A stretch of DNA of 64,000 nucleotides from Vibrio hepatarius (lineage in GTDB: Bacteria > Pseudomonadota > Gammaproteobacteria > Enterobacterales > Vibrionaceae). Location: positions 124,001 through 188,000 of the forward strand of contig NZ_JAHKPM010000032.1 in NCBI RefSeq assembly GCF_018860525.1. The letters are read 5' to 3'. Shown in pieces: positions 8,914 through 17,719 of the stretch. The notes below the pieces were generated by a model. It had not been told where the DNA came from, made no database searches, and was given only the letters and a program-made list of their open reading frames with translations. How positions within the stretch are numbered: the first letter of the stretch is position 1; each line of letters opens with the position of its first letter. The position numbers were made by a program, and so were the translations under genes.

Positions 8914-9432
8914 ATGATGAAGAATATTCAGAGCGATAATCAAAATAATCAATGGTTTCTAGTTAGGTGTAAACCCAAGCAAGAGCCGCGCGCAAGTATA
9001 AATTTTGCTAATCAATCGGTCACCTCATATTATCCGCTTGTTGATGTGGTTAAAGTACGTCGTGGTAAAAAGCAAGTTGTCCGCGAAGCAATTTTTCCCG
9101 GCTATATTTTTGTTTATTTAGATCCCTCATCTATTCTGGCATCAAAAGTGAAAAATACCTTTGGCGTCTACGACTATGTCAGGTTTGCCGGAAAGCCACA
9201 AGTTGTACCGGATGTTTTAATAACAGACTTAAAACAAAGGGCTGACCAATTGGTGGATGAGTCCATTCCGCCTGGAACTGAAATGTTAGTCAATGATGGA
9301 TTATATAAAAATGCTAAAGGGATCTTTTTAGAATCTGATGGTGAAAAGCGCAGTATTTTATTAATAGAGATGTTAAGTCGACCGACCAAGCTGACCGTTG
9401 ATAATAAAAATATCTTACCTTTGGAATGTTGA
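8914..9432 (+). CDS. rfaH: RfaH-family transcription antiterminator
   Basis: This roughly 172-residue protein has a NusG-like N-terminal domain (WFLVRCKPKQEPRA; FPGYIFVYLDP; FGVYDYVRFAGKP) and a C-terminal KOW-type region, like E. coli RfaH. RfaH relatives load onto RNA polymerase paused at ops and suppress Rho-dependent termination in long polysaccharide operons. Its own leader carries the ops site at 8834-8845, implying self-control. I chose ATG 8914: the AGGTGG at 8900-8905 is then a Shine-Dalgarno 8 nt upstream, whereas a GTG start at 8902 would lie inside it. ATG 8917 is also possible. Whether this is the only RfaH of the cell cannot be told from here. Confidence 0.85.
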   Translation: MMKNIQSDNQNNQWFLVRCKPKQEPRASINFANQSVTSYYPLVDVVKVRRGKKQVVREAIFPGYIFVYLDPSSILASKVKNTFGVYDYVRFAGKPQVVPDVLITDLKQRADQLVDESIPPGTEMLVNDGLYKNAKGIFLESDGEKRSILLIEMLSRPTKLTVDNKNILPLEC

Positions 9433-10389
9433 TATTTTATGCAAGTCATCTTAGATGCAAATTGAATAATTTTTTAAAGCCAGAATGATCTTATATTTCG
9501 ATGAAAGCTAGATTACTTTTTATATGTTACTCATTGCGACGGTTTTAAGAAATTACGCAACAGTAGGCTCTAGAAGGGATGGCGAAATTTCGACTGTCTC
9601 AAAATGAATAAAAGTTTCTTTGATGGGTTTGAATGTCTGAGATAAAAAGATCGAAAACAACGCCAGTTTTAGTTGTGAATTGGACTTTACTTTACTACAA
9701 ACGTGGTTAATTAGAGATCGTCAAGCAAGAGCTGCTTTTTGAACGTTACTACTTGTCAATTTTTAAATCGAAACCACGCATTCGACTTCGGTTCGTTCGA
9801 CTCGAGGTGTCGGCGATTTTGTGCGATTAGGTAGACAAGCAAAAATAGTATCACAGGTTCTTATCGAGTCACTCCAACAAAAAGAAATCGATTCCCCTCA
9901 AAAGAACTGTTACCTAAATCGGGTGAAACAGTGGCTATTTAAAATGCTCAATTTTATCGTATTGAAGCTATCTATTTGGAGAATGACTCCGAAGTACGTT
10001 CAATTCTGTTAATGAAAGCTCTAAATCGTTCAGTGAAAATTACGGTCGCGAATGCAGGTATTTACCTAATACAGTCAGTTGAGTAGAAATAAAACTCGAC
10101 TTTCGCAAAAGCGAACTCCTTGCTATTGCGCAAGTACGTACTTTGCAGTACCAATGATGTGAGTGCTTTAAAGAGCTTTATAACGGGAAAAAGATGAGAT
10201 ACATTGTGCGTTTTTTTGCCTTTGGGCGCCAGACCTAAAAAATCATCAATATGCACATTTTTTAAGGCTTCGTGGTTTGTTAGGCACTCTATTTTTCAAT
10301 ATGGTTAGCTAGTAGCATCATGTAATTGATAATCAATTTGTAGATTATTTTCAGTGTAATACCTCTATAGAAAAATTGGAGGTCCAACA
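9433..10389. other. Decayed intergenic region between rfaH and the IS remnant
   Basis: About 950 bases without a supportable gene. A 63-codon open frame at 9821-10012 and an antisense one at 10062-10256 show no recognisable domain, no clear ribosome site and no family resemblance, and I do not call them genes. The stretch is probably debris of former mobile or capsule DNA, given the dead transposase that follows. Confidence 0.5.
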
Positions 10390-11260
10390 GTGAGTAACCA
10401 ACACCGGTTTATGCATTTTGATGTCATCCCGATTGCCGCCAACAAGGCAAAGTCGAACACAAGTTAACTGATATCACTTTGTTAACAATTTGCGCGGTAC
10501 TTTCCGGTCAAGTACGGTTCTATTTTTTAAATCAGTTTGGTGATTTTAGTCATAGTGTAATTTCTACATCGACAATAACAAGAGCTATGGGAATGATTGA
10601 TGCTACTCGCCTACAGAAATTTTATTGAATTGATGAAGGATTATACTGAGCTTACTAAGGGTGAAGTGATTGCCAATGGCGGTAAAACCGTTAGGGGCTC
10701 TTATGATGACTCTCGCGGCCTTAGTGCTATTCACATGGTGAACTCTTGTGCGACGGAAAATGGTGTCATTCTTGGACAACATAAAGTTTATCGGAAATCC
10801 AAGGAGATCATTGCTATTCCAGAGTTAGTGTAACTGTTTGATATATTTGGTTGTTTAGCCACTATTGATGTAATAGGATGTCAAAAGAAAATACCTCAGA
10901 AAACACGTGATAAGAATGCCGATTACTTACTGGCGGTTAAAGGTAATCTAGGACTTTTAGAGCTAGCGTTTAATGATTAGTTCGATATGAGTATGCTGCA
11001 ACAAAATCACGATGGTGATTCGTATGGCATCTAAGGTAAGTCTCATGGTCGTTTGGAAAATAGACTGGCCTGAACGAATAGTGCTTTGAGTGTTTTAGGT
11101 GATGTTGGACTTGAATGGCCAGCGCTAAAAACAATGGGTATCGTTGTTTCTTTACGACAAAAGGAAGAGGTCGTGAAGGAGTCAGAATTCACGGTTAGAT
11201 ACTACATTTGCTCGAAGTATTCAGCTCTTACACGACAGAGGAAATCAACAGGATGAAAGA
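10390..11260 (+). pseudogene. Degenerate ISAs1-family (IS1358-like) transposase
   Basis: Translated in shifting frames, the stretch reproduces an ISAs1/H-repeat transposase: SNQHRFMHFDVIP (from GTG 10390), EHKLTDITLLTICAVLSGQ after a frameshift near 10450, GEVIANGGKTVRGSYDDSRG after a second shift near 10615, then DVIGCQKK, ADYLLAVKGN and WPALKTMGIVVSLRQ. In-frame stops interrupt it near 10831, 10978, 11032 and 11070, and the C-terminus is missing after about 11250. It cannot encode an active transposase. IS1358, found in Vibrio O-antigen/capsule loci, belongs to the same family. No terminal inverted repeats were identified. Confidence 0.85.
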
Positions 11261-11400
11261 ATTGGATACTTCGTTTTTTTCTCAATTTGTGTAGATGACT
11301 ATGCTTCTATTATTTAATTAAGTAATTTTCCCAATAAATTATAATATTTAGACTATTTATATCTTACTAATTTATATAATTAATAAAAACGTCAATAAAG

Positions 11401-12810
11401 GTGGTGAGGTTGTTAAAATTTAAAAATATTTCAATAATTATAATAGGAAGATTAATTCAAATATTAGTACTCGTAGCCACGTTAAAGTTAGTGACAAAGT
11501 TTTTAACTAAAGAAGAAGTTGGTATATACTACTTTTACACGGGAGTAGTAACGTTACTCATAGGGCTTTTTATTACACCTATTGGAACTTACTTTAATCG
11601 GAATATTTTCAAGATTAAAGAAAATATGGCAAATGGAGTGGCCTTTCTGCTTTTAATTCGTTTCTTGTTAATCCTGATTGCTGTCGCTATTTCTTGGACA
11701 ATTTATATTCTTCTAGATTTTAAAAAATATATAGAAATTAAAGATTTTTTAATATTAGTTACCATTGCTTTAATAGGTTCGAATTATATTACATTGACAA
11801 ATAGCCTAAATACACTTGCCAAAAACGTAAAGTTTACAATAACTCTCTCATCAATTGTTGTTTTTGGACTTATAGCCTCTGTTCTTTCTATATACGTAAA
11901 TGATTTTAAGGCATATTACTGGCTTTTAGGCCTTTATATCTCTCAGGTATTGTCTATCCCCATAGTGATCTTCCTTCTGGTTGAACAACCGATAAATAAA
12001 TTTGAAAAATACCTACTAAAAATAGATTATTTAAAAATAATAAAATTTATCACTCCTCTGGCATTTGTCTCCTTAGTTATTTGGTTACAGACTACGGGGT
12101 ATAGGTACATAGTTGAAGATAAATTTGGAGTGGAAAACCTTGCCTACATAGCACTAGGTTTATCTATATCATCTAGTATCTTTTCTGCTTTCGAATCTGT
12201 ATTGACGCAAGTTTTTAAACCAAACTTTATTAAGAAGATATCTTTAGATGAATCACCTGAAAATAGAGTAAAGCAATGGAATATAATGTTAAACAACATC
12301 ATGCCAATATATATATTTTTAGGCGTTTTCATCATAAGTAACTATGAACTTTTTCCTTATTTTCTTTTAGGAAGTGATTATAGTTCTGTTGGACTATACA
12401 TAGTGTTGGGAGTGTTTATTGAGTTCTTTAAGGTGTTTAAAAACCATATTGGATTAATTGGTCATGCAACCTATAACACTAAGTCATTGATCATGCCTAA
12501 TATAATCCCGGCACTTTCATTAATCCCCATTACGTTTTTTGTTGATAGTGAGGGTATGTACCAGATACCTATCTACATTCTGCTTTTCTTATTAATAAGC
12601 ATTTTTTATATATTTAAAAGTATTGGTAAAAAATTTGAAATAAAATTGAAAATAATACCAAACTTAGTGATATTAGTATCTTTATTGTCTGTATCATCAG
12701 TTATTGGTGTTTTATTTACAGATATTATTACAAAAATAATTATAAGTTCATTTTTTTATTTGTTAATTTTTTTCTTATCAGTTTATCGATATAAAATAAT
12801 CAGGTTTTAA
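11401..12810 (+). CDS. wzx: Wzx-type polysaccharide repeat-unit flippase
   Basis: This roughly 469-residue protein is almost entirely hydrophobic, with about 12-14 membrane segments, and resembles the Wzx/PST branch of the MOP exporter superfamily. It should flip the undecaprenyl-linked repeat unit to the periplasmic face. It opens the strongly AT-rich cassette that runs to 18837 and is followed after 2 nt by the nucleotidyltransferase-like gene. The GTG at 11401 is a weak start choice (GTG GTG AGG TTG); a start a few codons later is possible. Wzx proteins are poorly conserved, so the call rests on topology and context. Confidence 0.78.
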   Translation: MVRLLKFKNISIIIIGRLIQILVLVATLKLVTKFLTKEEVGIYYFYTGVVTLLIGLFITPIGTYFNRNIFKIKENMANGVAFLLLIRFLLILIAVAISWTIYILLDFKKYIEIKDFLILVTIALIGSNYITLTNSLNTLAKNVKFTITLSSIVVFGLIASVLSIYVNDFKAYYWLLGLYISQVLSIPIVIFLLVEQPINKFEKYLLKIDYLKIIKFITPLAFVSLVIWLQTTGYRYIVEDKFGVENLAYIALGLSISSSIFSAFESVLTQVFKPNFIKKISLDESPENRVKQWNIMLNNIMPIYIFLGVFIISNYELFPYFLLGSDYSSVGLYIVLGVFIEFFKVFKNHIGLIGHATYNTKSLIMPNIIPALSLIPITFFVDSEGMYQIPIYILLFLLISIFYIFKSIGKKFEIKLKIIPNLVILVSLLSVSSVIGVLFTDIITKIIISSFFYLLIFFLSVYRYKIIRF

Positions 12811-12812
12811 AT

Positions 12813-13817
12813 ATGTTTGACTTAATAATATCAGAAGATAATATTTCTGATAGATTAGAATGCACCATTAATAAAACTTTCGAAGTTGAAGTTACAGATA
12901 ATAAGTTAAATTTTATAAATGAAAAATTTAAGTCCTTGAACTTTAAATATAAAATTAACAGTTCTTCATTCTATCTTTACATAACTTCACCAAGCCAGCG
13001 AGAGTTTAAATCTACTGAATTATCAAAAGATGGGTATTCTTGTTCTAAAGGTGTATTTTATAGTGATAATGATTTTGATTATAAACTATTAACTAGTATG
13101 TTTTTATTTAAAGATGAATTAGAAGGGCAGTTTCAATATAAATTAAAAACAGACATACCTGGTTTTGATGGTTGGAATAGTATGGAAGAATTTTTCTTCC
13201 ATTTAAATAGAAATTTAGAGTGGTTAGTATTAAGAAATTATCAATTTTTACCATATAACTTTTTCGGTAATGATCACGATATAGATTTATTATGTAGTGA
13301 TCGTGAATTATTTGTAAACGTTGCAAATGCTAGAAAGAGATCAAGTGGAATCAGTGGATACGAGGTCAAGATTGAGGGCAAATTTATTGATCTCGACATT
13401 AGATTTTTAGGAGATCAATATTACGATTTAAATTGGCAAAAAAGAATGCTAAGAACTAGAGTTTTTTCTAATGATATAGTTCCTATTCCTAATGATGAAA
13501 ATCATTTTTTTTCTTTACTTTATCATCTATTATTACAGAAAAAAAATTTCACAAAGACTAGTATTGAAAGGTTATCCTCAATATTAAAAAAAGGTGATGG
13601 ATTTATTAAAAACTGTAATGAGAGACAGCTTCTATATTTATTAAATAACTACATGAATGAAAATGATTATGAATTCTATCTACCTCATGATTTAAGCCTA
13701 CCAGTAAATTTGAATTATAGAAAATTGAAAATGAAGAATAAAAAAAAGCATAATATAAATCCATCTTTATTTAAGATGATAAAACGCTATTTACGAATTT
13801 TAATATTGAAGTATTAA
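12813..13817 (+). CDS. Nucleotidyltransferase-like protein of the capsule cassette
   Basis: This 334-residue soluble protein has an apparent nucleotidyltransferase-fold signature: FGNDHDIDLL (151-160) supplies the G-x-DxD acidic pair and DLDIRF (193-198) a third acid on a following strand. A later NDENHFFSLLYHLLLQKK segment (227-244) resembles the helical region after such domains in other polysaccharide-locus proteins. The N-terminal 120 residues are unrecognised. It is packed between wzx (2 nt) and the ParB-like gene (9 nt), so it is probably cotranscribed and serves repeat-unit synthesis or decoration. Substrate unknown; it could also be a phosphotransferase-like enzyme. Confidence 0.55.
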   Translation: MFDLIISEDNISDRLECTINKTFEVEVTDNKLNFINEKFKSLNFKYKINSSSFYLYITSPSQREFKSTELSKDGYSCSKGVFYSDNDFDYKLLTSMFLFKDELEGQFQYKLKTDIPGFDGWNSMEEFFFHLNRNLEWLVLRNYQFLPYNFFGNDHDIDLLCSDRELFVNVANARKRSSGISGYEVKIEGKFIDLDIRFLGDQYYDLNWQKRMLRTRVFSNDIVPIPNDENHFFSLLYHLLLQKKNFTKTSIERLSSILKKGDGFIKNCNERQLLYLLNNYMNENDYEFYLPHDLSLPVNLNYRKLKMKNKKKHNINPSLFKMIKRYLRILILKY

Positions 13818-13826
13818 GAGAATATT

Positions 13827-15068
13827 ATGTCAGAACAACATTTAATAAATAGAAGCACTGGTAAGATAAATGATATCCCATTCAATGAGATTTTATCATG
13901 TAGTAGGTTTGATATAGGTTTTAAATTAGCGTATTTAAGAGATTTTACTAATGGTATTGTGGAACCATCCAACGCGAAGGAGCAATATATTGAGCACATT
14001 AGGATTTTGACCTCTGGTGAGTTTGAAGAGTTGGGGTCAAATAAAAGCGGGGTTGAATCTTACTGTAATAGTTTTGAAAGCTTATACAATTCTATAAATG
14101 AGAATTGTTTTGACAAGAATAAAGGCTTGGTGCCTATTAATCAAAGCAACTCACTTATAAATGGAGCACATCGTGCTACAATATTAAGCTATCTAGGAGC
14201 TAATATTCCTGTCAGAGTAATTGAGCATGAGAGTTTAGATTATAGTTTTAGTCATTTGAGTGAAATGGGTATGAATCAAAAGCAATTAGATCTTGCTGCG
14301 TTTAACCTTGTAGAAACTTTTAATAATATATATATTGCTTGTGTATGGCCAAGTTCTATAAATAAAGTATCTGCTATCGAAAGTATCTTAGACGATAAAA
14401 TAATATATAGGAAAGAACTGAAATTTACTGATATCGGTAAGAAAAATCTAATGTTACACTTATATCCTAAAGAGAATTGGATTGGTTCTGTTGAAGATGG
14501 ATATAAAGGTTTATACAATAAAATATTTCCTTGTTTTGAAAATAAAAGTTCGGTAGTTTTTTACTTTATTAAAGGAGAATCGCTTAATAGTATATTGAAG
14601 ATAAAAGAGGCAATTAGAGCAGTTGTTAAAAAAGGTAAGCATGCCTTACACATAACTGATAATGCCTCTGAAAGCAAATTGTTAGCCAGAACAATTCTTT
14701 CAAAAGATGGCTTGGAAATGATGAATAAAAACAGTAACTGGATTGAAATTTCAAACCTAGAAGCGATTGAAGACAAAGGTATATATAGTAATACTTGTGT
14801 TCTATTTGGTGTTAAATATGATGAACTACTAAAAATAAAATATAATATCTCTGATCTTAGGTACTTTCATAATTACCCTTTCCTCTCGAGTGAGGTTTTG
14901 AATAGGGCGGGGTTAGGTTTAAAAAATCTCGATAAAGCTACTAGTAAAGAAAAACTAGCCAACATTTTATTGAAAAATAAAGCTGTTTTAAAATGGAAAT
15001 CTCGTGATTTTTTTAAAAAAATAGGCTTATTTTATATAATTTACAATTTATATAAGAGGGTAAAATGA
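13827..15068 (+). CDS. ParB/sulfiredoxin-like domain protein of the capsule cassette
   Basis: This 413-residue protein carries a ParB/Srx-type motif, INGAHRATILSYLGANIPVR (111-130), matching the G-x-HR-x-x-A pattern in which the His-Arg helix binds nucleotide phosphates. The C-terminal half (about 190-310) has an alpha/beta look with HITDNASESKLLA near 274-286, not assigned. ParB/Srx domains occur not only in partition proteins but also in nucleotide-dependent kinases such as SerK. No partition partner, DNA-binding helix-turn-helix or parS context is present, so a small-molecule role in polysaccharide modification is more likely. It overlaps the next gene by 4 nt. Confidence 0.55.
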   Translation: MSEQHLINRSTGKINDIPFNEILSCSRFDIGFKLAYLRDFTNGIVEPSNAKEQYIEHIRILTSGEFEELGSNKSGVESYCNSFESLYNSINENCFDKNKGLVPINQSNSLINGAHRATILSYLGANIPVRVIEHESLDYSFSHLSEMGMNQKQLDLAAFNLVETFNNIYIACVWPSSINKVSAIESILDDKIIYRKELKFTDIGKKNLMLHLYPKENWIGSVEDGYKGLYNKIFPCFENKSSVVFYFIKGESLNSILKIKEAIRAVVKKGKHALHITDNASESKLLARTILSKDGLEMMNKNSNWIEISNLEAIEDKGIYSNTCVLFGVKYDELLKIKYNISDLRYFHNYPFLSSEVLNRAGLGLKNLDKATSKEKLANILLKNKAVLKWKSRDFFKKIGLFYIIYNLYKRVK

Positions 15069-15904
15069 ATTCATTAGTTAGTGTTATTATTCCCGTATAT
15101 AATGGAGGGCTATATTTAAAAGATTGTATTGAATCAATATTAAACCAGACTTATAGAAATATTGAGGTAATTATTATAGATGACGGCTCTACTGATTGCT
15201 CGTTAGATATAATGCTGCATTATCAACAAATAGATTCAAGAGTAGTAGTTATATCGAGGGAAAATAAAGGGCTAATATTTTCCCTTAATGAAGCTATTTC
15301 GGTCGCAAAAGGAATCTTGATCGCTCGTATGGACTCTGATGATATAGCACATTTGGATAGAATCACTAAACAAGTCAATTTTATGGATGGAAACGTAGAA
15401 GTTGATCTATTAGGTTTACAAGCTATAAAAATAGATAAAGATGGTATTGAGATCGGGCGATTGAAAAGACCTACTGGAAGTAAAGCCATCAACACATTTT
15501 CTTTAATTAACTCACCAGTTATTCATCCTGGCGTAATGATTAGATCTTCAGTATTGAAAGCTGGTTTCTATAATTTTAATGACTTGTATGTGGAAGACTA
15601 TGCTGCATGGCTTCGTTTAAATAAAGGTTATAACATAGCTAATCTGGATGAAACATTATTGAGTTACAGGGTTCATGAAGAAAGTATCTCTCAATCTAAA
15701 AAAACTGAGCAATATTTAAATTCATGTTTGATTAGAGAAAAATATTTTAATAACGATATTTTTAATTTTGGTGACGATCTTGAGAAAATATCTAAACAGA
15801 TACCAACGTTATATGTTATGTTTAGATTCTTCTTACGTAATATTTATAATTTAGACATTATTCAATATTTTAAATATGTGCTGCTCGTTATGAAGAAAAG
15901 GTGA
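15065..15904 (+). CDS. Family 2 glycosyltransferase
   Basis: This 279-residue GT-A fold enzyme begins with the GT2 hallmark VSVIIPVYNGG, followed by IIDDGSTD (nucleotide-sugar binding) and ARMDSDD, the DxD-type metal site. The C-terminal 40 residues are hydrophobic/basic and may touch the membrane. It should add one sugar to the lipid-linked repeat unit on the cytoplasmic face. It is coupled to the upstream ParB-like gene by an ATGA overlap. Donor and acceptor cannot be predicted. Confidence 0.88.
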   Translation: MNSLVSVIIPVYNGGLYLKDCIESILNQTYRNIEVIIIDDGSTDCSLDIMLHYQQIDSRVVVISRENKGLIFSLNEAISVAKGILIARMDSDDIAHLDRITKQVNFMDGNVEVDLLGLQAIKIDKDGIEIGRLKRPTGSKAINTFSLINSPVIHPGVMIRSSVLKAGFYNFNDLYVEDYAAWLRLNKGYNIANLDETLLSYRVHEESISQSKKTEQYLNSCLIREKYFNNDIFNFGDDLEKISKQIPTLYVMFRFFLRNIYNLDIIQYFKYVLLVMKKR

Positions 15905-15909
15905 TTTAT

Positions 15910-17163
15910 ATGCATAAGACCATATTTCATGTTTTTTTAGTCTTTTTTCTTATATTTTCTTTTCGTATACCTTTTTTCTATAATTCTGCTATACTAGCTT
16001 TTATTATATCAATACCATTTTGTGTATTAAGGAGTGACTTCTACACTCAGACACTGAAGAGTGATTTATTAGTTTTATTATTACTTTTCTTTTTAATAGT
16101 ATTAACAACCTTGCTTGTGGTTATATTGCATTCTACATATGATTTTGACAAGCTTAATGCCTTAGCCTCTCAGTTTGTTGTTATTTTTGCTTGTTTGCCT
16201 CCTGCTTATGCTATTGCTAGAACATCTAAAAATAAAAAAAATAAGCTTTTATATATATCAAAAATAATTTCAATCAGTTTTTATCTTCAATCTTTTATAG
16301 TGATCCTTTCTCTACTTAGCTACGATTTTTGGAGTATCATAAAAATTTTTCAAGCTAGTGATCAAGCTGATATTTATGAAAAGTACCAAGGAGTCCGGGG
16401 ATTATCTTTAGCTGGCGGTCAGTTCTTTTCCCTTTCAGCCGTTTTTGTTCTTGGGCAATTGTTTATTGCATACTATCTTTTAAATAAAAGTAAAGTTAGT
16501 TACTTTGATATTATTCTTTTTATAATAGTTTTCTTTTGCGGCTTAACTGCTGGGCGTACATCGGCTTTAGGGGGAGTGATTGCTATTTCCTATTGGCTAC
16601 TTAGTTGGAGAAACCATAATTCTAAAGTAATATTTACAAAGTTGTTTGTCGTTTCAATGCTTTCTGCATTGCTGATTGTGCCTTTGCTTAAAGTGTTGGG
16701 TAAGTATGATTTTGTTATAGATGTCTTTATACCTTTTGCATTTGAATTTTTAGTTAATTATTTAGAAGGGGACGGTCTTTCTACTTCGTCATCTAATGTT
16801 TTGTTTAGTATGTACCATGGTCTTTCATTAGATGTTATTCTTTTAGGGCTTGGTAGATATATAGGAGCTGATGGTGCTCCATTCATGCACTCAGATCCTG
16901 GCTATATGCGTAATATGTACCTATATGGTTTGTTTTTCTCTATGCCAATATTTTTATTTTTCTTCTTTAATGTCAATATCTTTTTAAAGTTTTATAGAGA
17001 TAATATCGACAAAAAATTTTTGTACTTTTTTGTTGGCTGTTTTTTATTACTTCATGTTAAAGGTGAGGTTATAAGTCATTTAATAACTACACAGTCACTG
17101 CTGTTTGTTGTTGTTTTCTATGGTATGTATTCAATTAGATTTGGTTTTTATAATGAAAGGTAG
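15910..17163 (+). CDS. wzy: Wzy-type O-antigen/capsule polymerase
   Basis: This roughly 417-residue integral membrane protein has about 11-12 predicted membrane segments and one large periplasmic loop before the last segments (around GLGRYIGADGAPFMHSDPGY, with the G-x-G and HSDPG pattern common in Wzy loops). It should polymerise repeat units on the periplasmic side. ATG 15910 is preferred over a GTG at 15901, because AAAAGG about 8 nt upstream then acts as ribosome site. The call rests on topology and position between glycosyltransferase genes; Wzy sequences are highly variable. Confidence 0.75.
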   Translation: MHKTIFHVFLVFFLIFSFRIPFFYNSAILAFIISIPFCVLRSDFYTQTLKSDLLVLLLLFFLIVLTTLLVVILHSTYDFDKLNALASQFVVIFACLPPAYAIARTSKNKKNKLLYISKIISISFYLQSFIVILSLLSYDFWSIIKIFQASDQADIYEKYQGVRGLSLAGGQFFSLSAVFVLGQLFIAYYLLNKSKVSYFDIILFIIVFFCGLTAGRTSALGGVIAISYWLLSWRNHNSKVIFTKLFVVSMLSALLIVPLLKVLGKYDFVIDVFIPFAFEFLVNYLEGDGLSTSSSNVLFSMYHGLSLDVILLGLGRYIGADGAPFMHSDPGYMRNMYLYGLFFSMPIFLFFFFNVNIFLKFYRDNIDKKFLYFFVGCFLLLHVKGEVISHLITTQSLLFVVVFYGMYSIRFGFYNER

Positions 17164-17719
17164 ACTTATATTTAAAAAATTAAGTTTTGTCATAAAGCTA
17201 TTTGTTTTTTTACTCAAGATGTTTCCTAAAAAATTAAACTTGTTTGTGCTTGACTTATTCTCTTTCCTTCCAGGAAAAATTGGACTATTCGTAAGATACT
17301 TATTTTTGAGCTCGGTGGTCCAATCTATAGGAAGTAATGTTTATATAGGACGATGGGTTGTTTTTAAAAATACAGATACTTTATCGATAGGCAACAATGT
17401 CAGTATTCACGATAATTGTTACATTGACTCAATAGGCGGTATTTGTATTGGCGATGATGTGTCAATAGCTCATGCCGCTTCGCTCATAAGTTTTGAACAT
17501 ACTTGGAATGAAAAGTCCACATCAATTAAATATAATGATCTAAAACTCAATAGTATAATTGTAGAGCGCGATGTTTGGATAGGTTGTGGTGTGCGTATTT
17601 TAAGTGGTGCTAGGATTGGGCAAAGGGTTGCTATCGCTGCAAATTCAGTTGTAAAAGGTGAGTTGAATTCCAACTCATTATATGTAGGTTCACCAGTAAA
17701 AAAAGTAAAGTCATTATAA
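17153..17719 (+). CDS. Hexapeptide-repeat acyltransferase
   Basis: This roughly 188-residue left-handed beta-helix protein has hexapeptide repeats from about residue 58 to 175 (IGSNVYIGRWV, IGNNVSIHDN, IGDDVSIAHAA, VWIGCGVRILSGARIGQR) and the acyltransferase-type tail SLYVGSPVKKVK. It resembles WcaF/Maa-type O-acetyltransferases that decorate capsular sugars using acetyl-CoA. The catalytic His is plausibly in SFEHTWNE. I placed the start at ATG 17153, overlapping wzy by 11 nt, since an earlier in-frame start would add a stretch encoded inside wzy. Confidence 0.82.
   Translation: MKGRLIFKKLSFVIKLFVFLLKMFPKKLNLFVLDLFSFLPGKIGLFVRYLFLSSVVQSIGSNVYIGRWVVFKNTDTLSIGNNVSIHDNCYIDSIGGICIGDDVSIAHAASLISFEHTWNEKSTSIKYNDLKLNSIIVERDVWIGCGVRILSGARIGQRVAIAANSVVKGELNSNSLYVGSPVKKVKSL

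Noticed and set aside
9821..10256. Two small open frames, one on each strand, as genes
   Set aside because: No family resemblance, no convincing ribosome site and a setting of decayed DNA; more likely chance frames.
13827..15068. Plasmid or chromosome partition ParB gene
   Set aside because: Only the ParB/Srx motif is present; there is no helix-turn-helix domain, no parA neighbour and no parS-like repeats, and the gene is embedded among glycosyltransferase genes.
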